Both the position numbers and the translations under genes were made by a program. From Erpetoichthys calabaricus (lineage: Eukaryota; Chordata; Cladistia; Polypteriformes; Polypteridae): DNA of 64,000 nt. Of this stretch, positions 57,591-64,000 are shown one piece after another; the first letter of the stretch is position 1; the number at the start of each line of letters is the position of its first letter. The stretch covers positions 42,960,726 through 43,024,725 of the forward strand of contig NC_041394.2 of the NCBI RefSeq assembly GCF_900747795.2, in the 5' to 3' direction. Under the pieces are notes generated by a model. The model was not told the DNA's origin. It worked only from the letters and a program-made list of their open reading frames with translations, and did not search any database.

Positions 57591-60509
57591 AGTCTGGTGG
57601 TTTCTTCTGTGAGATGCCACCCTCGCTTTAAGAGTGGTCCCCCTAGCGTCAGTCCATCCACTGGGGTATTTGGTACTGCTTACTGAGACAACTTGTTCTC
57701 CTGTGTATGTACTAAAGGGGTGATGATGACCAGCTTAGGGACATTTCTTCAGCTCTGGTCACTCTTCTGCAAAGACACTGCAATACTCAACAGAGCAAGT
57801 GAAGTCAACAGTGGCAGTCCTATCACTCCACTTGCTTCTTTTATTCATTCTTTACATCTGAGACTCCACAAACAACAAACCAAGAGTGACGTAAAGTGAA
57901 AGCAGACCTGCAGATGGGAGAACTGATTTGAGGTTTCAAAGTTTTCTCCCAAACGCCCGTCAATGTGGTTACGCAATTCTTGAAATTGCTTCCCGGTGTC
58001 TAAAAGCACTTACTGTGCTTATCTTCTAGTGCTGCCCATGAGCTCAGTTGGAGAAATTTTAAAACAAGTCAAAAAATCGTTGATCATTTTGCAGTTTTAA
58101 GATTTACAGTGAAACAAAAACAGTAAGGGATTATATTGTGAGAGAAAGACGCAAGCATGTCCCATTTAATAATGTCAATTAATTTAATTTAATTTTAAAG
58201 ACAGGACTAACTTCCAAACATTTAACACAGAAACAGAGAAATGTCTTGAGATGGTGTAAATATTCAGAGAAACACTGATGTTTCCTTTCCGCCTGATTTA
58301 CTGCTCTTTCACTTATCGACTCAATATGGACGCTCGATTATCAGTGTCCTGTCAGGTTATTCGGATGCACCAGTTACTACTCAACTCTGTGGATTGTTGT
58401 CTTACTTGTAAAATTTACTATAAGGTTCTCTGAAGTGAAGAAACTGCTAAGGAATTGTGTGCTGTTGTCCACAATATAGACGGAAAAGAGGGAAAAACGA
58501 GAGCAGAAGAAATCAACAATCTGCTCACCGATGGCCAATTTGTTTCCTAGTTCAAAATGATTTATCAGTTAATGACAAAACAAAGCCGGCTAATCTAAAC
58601 ACTGATGTGCTAACACGGTGTACAATGTTGGGCACTACTGAGTCTTTAAAGATGTCTGAAGAATCACGATACCCTGTCTTTGCTACCCTTAGTTCAGAAA
58701 ACACTGCAAGGTCGGCTCTCCAAACATCGCCCCACATAATTGATTTCGCCCAAATCAAAATGCCTCCCAACTAATAATTTAAATAAAACCACGTAACTAC
58801 AGTGGGGCTTTAGAATCCAATCTAAGAAGTAAGTGGTCTTAAGGAATGTCGAAGATCACAATTCCATCTCATGTTAACTTCATGATGCCCTCTCACTGTC
58901 ACTGTACGGTCTGAGCCCGATTTGACTTGTTAAATTAATTAACTGTACAGTAGTTTGAGATTTTTTTTAAAAAGTATTTTATTCTCTACATATTATATAT
59001 ACCATATCTATATATGGTGTGTAACATACTCTATGAATATTTCAGTATAGTCTGCTTATGTGAGACTGTGATTAATGGGCTCTAAAGTTAGCTACACCAT
59101 GTCCTGGCTGCACAGGAGCAAGTTTCAGAATTAAAACACTGCATACCCAACCCTCTCACGTTTAAAGTCACAAGATAACACAGGCTCGCTTTTTCTCATC
59201 AATGCAAAGACGCCCACAAGTCACCTAAATGTAGCTTGACTTTCCAAAGAATAGGACATAACGTCACTCCATGCTGTCTCCCTGCTCCAGATTACGTAAA
59301 TGGGCACTGACGGCATGTCAAGGCTGAGATCCCTGAGCTTTACTGTCTTCCAAGGCCGACTGTCATGTGCACCATGTGCACTTTTTATTCACTAAAATTT
59401 ACTATAAATTCTTTTCTTTTCAGTCGTATTAATATTGCTGCTCTCCCAAAGAAACATGGGAGATCAATTGTTTTGAATAAGGAATATCTTTGTATTTCAA
59501 ATTTTTATTTGCCTGAAAAGCTTAACATATGTGATGAGAAACTTTTGAAATGTCCATTTTTAGCAAGATCCAAATAACATCATTTTACATGAAATGGGAC
59601 CACACAGACTGAAGGAGAGCAGGCAGGCTGCATCAAAGGAGTGAGCAGCAGGGATTTCCGCAGGAAATCAGAGAGGGGTAGCCGTTGGCTGGACTTGTTG
59701 GCTGCGCGCAATGACAACACTTACTGGCAATGGGCCTGCAGCACATTAGATAGACTCGGGCGACAGAAAAATTGGCAGATGATTGTAATGAAGGCCTGCA
59801 CTGCCAACAAAAGGTCTGGTAATCACAAAAAAGGCAATTTAACCTTTGCAGATCGGACAAAAAGTACATTTGGAAGCTGCTTTCTATTATTTTTTTTTGT
59901 AGTTCATTAAGTAAAATAAGGTGATTCGGATGGCCTAAAATAAAAAAAGCGATGTTTGCTTTGCCTTGTCGACCAATTGTCAACTGGACCACCTGTGCAT
60001 ACTTCAACATGTCTGTTTTGGTTTGCACCTCGGCCCATAGGAGCAGTAGTGAGGTGTGACTGACCACCAAAGTTCAATGGTCTTCTTACACCAGCCCAAC
60101 GTCTAATGCTGCCCTAGTGTGAGTGTTGCTAGTGCTCTGGTTAACTAGCTGTTAGTCTAATCAGGGGACGAGGGTGGGCTCGATGTAATTTAAGCATTCC
60201 GGACCCTTTACTCTTTGCTATCTTAGCGGGTAACCCTATTTCAATGCTGTCATCAGCTGCATGTCTGCAATGCCACCGTGCAAGTCTTTAACTTCTGGGA
60301 AACTCCTTTCAATGAGATTGTTATATACGCCGTATTGTTTCATTTAAAATGTAATTCACTTGATTCTTTAATGCAATGAGAATTTGCCCTTAAAATCATT
60401 TAAAAATGACAATCATTACAATCAGTGTGGATTGGAGCACAAAATCGCTAATACAGATGGGCAACTTTATTAAAATAGATGGCATCCACTTGCTGGCTTG
60501 TCTGATTCA

Positions 60510-60640
60510 TGGCTGGGGACCATCTTTGTGGGCTTTATATGTTCTCCCTGTGTTACCCAGCTGTGTTTTTAAGTGGACGGGTGACTCTAAATTGGCTTAG
60601 TGCGTGTAATGCCAACACTCCTCACATTCAAGGCCACTGC
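60510..60640 (+). mobile_element. old SINE scrap
   Basis: TCTTTGTGGGCTTTATATGT TCTCCCTGTG, then GGTGACTCTAAATTGGCTTA GTGCGTG match the SINE middle (TTTGCATGTTCTCCCTGTGT, GATTGTAAATTG, AGTGTG). Confidence 0.5.
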
Positions 60641-63600
60641 TGCTCTGGCTCCCAAAACTCTGCATCATAATGAAACATCAGCCAAAGTTATAACAAAAAA
60701 GAACCACCAACAAGAGCACGTTCGTCAAAGAGAATTAAGCGACTGACTAAAAAATGGAAATGGACAGAACGCATGGCTGATTGTGAAAACAGAGACACGG
60801 TGTGGCATAACAGCTACAGAGTGCTTCACTACATCTGGAGAGAAAAGCATAAAGAGGGCAACTTTAAAAGAGACTAGAATCATTTTTTTAAAAGGTCTCT
60901 TTTAGTAGAAAATCAAAATCAGAACTGTTGAATGGAAAGCACTGAAGTGGAAAAGCACTGAAGGATTAGCCCAGCACAACCAATGGGGAGGATTCTTCAC
61001 CAATTAAAAAAAGAGTATCAGTTTAAAATGACAACATTCATGAACGTACTCCGAAAAATGTAGCTGCCGACTAATGTTCTAGAGACACAGAATTTCAAAG
61101 ATACAAAAAATTAAAAATGTAATAATAGCAGTAACAAAAGTAGTTGCAGGTAGAGTGCAGATTAATTTTGTTGGGACAGAAACATTAAGTCTTGTGTTCT
61201 TAATGTCCAGTTAGCAAATGTTGTCAAATATTGGCATGGACAGCGAAACAATGATATATTTGCTATAACATCAAGAGAGATTAAAGGCAAAAAGAGAGTA
61301 AAACTCAAGTGTTTTCATTCACTCACTCACTCACTCACTCACTAACTCGCTCATCACAGCAGCAATGCCTTTATGCTGTTTTACTGTTCTTCTTCGGTTT
61401 GGCTCATTCCAGAGTGATTTAATGTCGGAAGTCAAAGTCCATTATTCATGATACAGTAAATACTGGAGGAGCACCACAGTCTACAAGTTCAAAGTACACA
61501 GCTCAACAAACGGGTGAGGGTTATGCAGAATAAGCGCCTTGAGCAAGGGAAAAGCACTACGTAAATAAAACGTATTCTTCTTCTTATTATTATTAATGTG
61601 TTAATGCTGCTCTATAGTGCACTAACATTTTTGGAGAGGTGAGAGCTTACAGGCTATACAAACACGACCAAATGCCTGCTCGGCTGGTTTCACAACACCA
61701 CTAGCACCACCTGGCTAAGCCACCCTAGTGCCACCCTTCCCGCCCCGCCCCGGGCGTCTCTCATTGACTCTGCCGCATGCCCAATGCCAGCTGAACTGAA
61801 CACGCCTCTGTCAATTCCACTTTTTTAAATCTAGCGGGCCTTGGAATTTCATTTCGGATACTCAAAGGTCAACAGTAATAAAAGAAACACATTTCAATAA
61901 TAGTGCTTATAAATTTTTATCACATAGAAGTTGTACGTCAATTTAAAAAAAAAAAAACAGTGAATACAACATAGAACATTTTTTTTTATTTTCTAGACAT
62001 GTGTTATGAAAAACTCCTACACTTACAAGAATAAACAGCAAAAATGACAGGAAAAAGTACTACAATTTTTCTCATATCTTACAAAAAAAAATAGAAAACT
62101 GTGATTGGATGCTATGTTTCATCTTCTTCTTATATTTTCATGATAATCTTGCACTACTATTTACAGTATTCTCCCAATAATATTCTGTTAAATAAACTTG
62201 CTTCAAGTTGTCATTATTTTGTTTTAAAACTGAGTTTAAAAGTGCTTTGTATATTTTTTTTTTTTTTGTATTTACAATTTTAAACAAAAAATACATAATC
62301 AGAGCACAAATATTAAAGGGTCTCCTTGAGTGTGTTTGTTAAGAAGCACGCTGTGTGTGTGTGTGTCGACGCGGCCTGTAAGCGTTTGCCAAGTTTGCCG
62401 TCCAGCATGGAGGCAAATGGCTGCCGTCTCCTCCTCGCCATTTTTTAAGCAGAGATGCTGCTACAAGCAGTAATTCTGCTCAGTGCGTGGGAGCCACCTT
62501 TTTTCGAACAGGAGAAAGCCCACAAGCCTCAAAGGTCCAAATTAAAATGTTAACAGCGTCATTGCACCACAAAGAGGTGATCCTAAAATAAAGCGAGTTA
62601 TCTGTACAGGAACCTGAATGAGTATGCTGGAGCAAGCATGTTCCGATTAAAAAAAAGAAGAACGAACAGAATATGTGCATCTGAGCTTCCCTGGAAAACT
62701 TGAACTATTCTACCGTGCTTGGCTCTCATTGATTTAGTGACTCGCATTCACACGCAGATCCTATGAAACAAACTAGGCGGTTGCTCTGAGCCTCCAACTT
62801 TGTGAGCAGGAGTGAGGTACCTTCCAATTGGGAACAATTATCCTTTGTGGCTTAAAATTCCAGGTGAAGACAGCGAGAAGACTGCTAAAGAGAAGGTGGT
62901 TTTGAATCCAGCACAAATAAACAGGCGCCCTTCTGAATCGTCCGTTATCATTTCTGTGAGCGGCCGGCATGCACGCTGTCAAAGAGGTGAGCTGTTTAAA
63001 GAAGAGATGCCACTTACATACCTGCCACATGCTCAACCAGCACCCCTCTCGAAAGCTCCTCTATACCAAAGTGAGTGTGTCCAGCACCACCGGGACAACG
63101 TGCATGCCAAATAGCTCTGCTTCCTGTTGGGTTTCTTAAAACATCAAATTAGAAAACTCTCTCTAGTGAGGCACAGAGAAATTGGGACTGGCTTAAAAAG
63201 ATGAGCATCAAGGATATTGTTACAAACTCATCGGAACAGTAAAATTAGCAAGACTCTAAGTATCCAGTGACCCGTGCGTGATCCTAACTTACTAAAAACC
63301 TCTCAAAACTATATAAACCTAATCAGTGGGAAGGGAAGTGGAGCGCATCGCCCATCATGATAGCTGAACGCTGCAGATCTGCAGAAGAGTGGCCGCCATG
63401 CTTCAGTGAGTCACACAGTGACCCGGTTATCTAGGCCGTGCACTCATTCATCTTTTGTTTGTTTGTTATTTTTTGGCTCTCATGCAATAATGAACCGAGC
63501 AAGTGTTTTGTAAACTCTTCACTGCTTTTCACACCTTAGAGGAGGCCCTACACTGCACCAAATACATTTCCCATCCTAAAAATGCACTACATATAACAGA

Positions 63601-64000
63601 TTTATTTGCTTTCACAGTTAAGGGAGACAGGAATCAGAAACTTCTGTTCAGCTTATACGCTGGTTAATACAGTACGCCTACTGCATTCAAACTGTGCCAC
63701 GCGATACCCGTGTTCCTCAGCAGGTTGATTTATGTTCTCATTCAACGCTTAAGGACTGTAGGCTGTTAAAGGAGCACCATGTACACTGAAGGTATTACAG
63801 TAAATTCAAATGGCACCAGTGGAGTTTCCTGTATTAAAATGAGTTGTGAAACATCTTGAAAGACAGCAGTCCAAAGACGCTTTCATCTGCTAAGAGCACC
63901 ACTTGTTTTCCACACTATGTCTAAATGCAGGCATGTTAAACGAAGCACCTCACAGACAAGCAAGAACACAGAAGTGAAACCTTGTGGGGTTTAAACTGCA

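Larger units (their letters stand above)
54391..64000 (-). other. repeat-poor non-coding block, possible long 3' UTR or intergenic DNA
   Basis: Transposon density drops abruptly at about 54390 and no coding exon is seen on either strand to the window edge. On the minus strand, AATAAA-type hexamers occur near 54400 (TTTATT on +) and in the T-rich stretch near 61980-62000, fitting poly(A) ends of a minus-strand gene whose exons would lie to the right. In mammals DGUOK neighbours TET3, which has a very long 3' UTR, but I cannot show that this is it. Contains G runs (55279-55292), a (CACT) run (61320-61343), and only old repeat scraps. Confidence 0.3.

Overview
The window looks like nuclear DNA of a ray-finned fish with a repeat-rich genome. 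The evidence is one split host gene with large introns, plus fish-type repeats: LINEs of the CR1/L2/Rex1 group, Tc1 and mariner elements, hAT and Tigger-like MITEs, a tRNA-derived SINE and a 5S-derived SINE. A polypterid (bichir or reedfish) is my best guess from the repeat style; that is an impression, not a proof.

The only host coding gene I can assemble is a mitochondrial-type deoxynucleoside kinase on the + strand, best read as DGUOK (deoxyguanosine kinase). It has seven coding exons at 14788-15124, 22127-22242, 24333-24517, 28334-28481, 31908-32023, 37946-38045 and 38298-38333. All junctions are GT-AG and the phases agree, giving 345 residues. Two near-consensus NRF-1 motifs lie about 200-240 bp before the start codon, which fits a nuclear gene for a mitochondrial enzyme.

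Region by region. 1-2735 is AT-rich, repeat-poor non-coding DNA, possibly the 3' UTR of a + strand gene lying to the left. 2880-4020 holds an unrecognised GC-richer stretch. 4021-13975 is a LINE cluster: two inverted copies of the same family (4021-5930 minus, with an open 581-codon ORF2 piece, and 11380-13975 plus, near full-length but broken), older L2-like pieces, a mariner remnant and a Helitron-like end. 14549-39690 is DGUOK, its introns loaded with transposons, many with clear target-site duplications. 39735-41654 holds a Tigger-like remnant and a mariner-family transposase remnant. 42370-42980 looks like a small promoter plus one-intron non-coding unit. 43150-54150 alternates CR1 fragments, a hAT MITE, a 5S-derived SINE, a GATA-type microsatellite, an RT fragment of a different LINE, and a 2.5-kb hAT element inserted into a CR1 copy. 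From about 54390 to the right edge the repeat load drops sharply and no coding exon is visible; this may be a long 3' UTR or intergenic DNA belonging to a neighbour.

No retrovirus, LTR element, Polinton, CRISPR array, operon or defence system was recognised. The most noteworthy signals are the long DGUOK N-terminus with three in-frame methionines, the spliced non-coding unit near 42.5 kb, the 72-bp-arm snap-back palindrome at 39291-39462, the in-frame 69-bp repeats at 11134-11295, and the nested transposon insertions.
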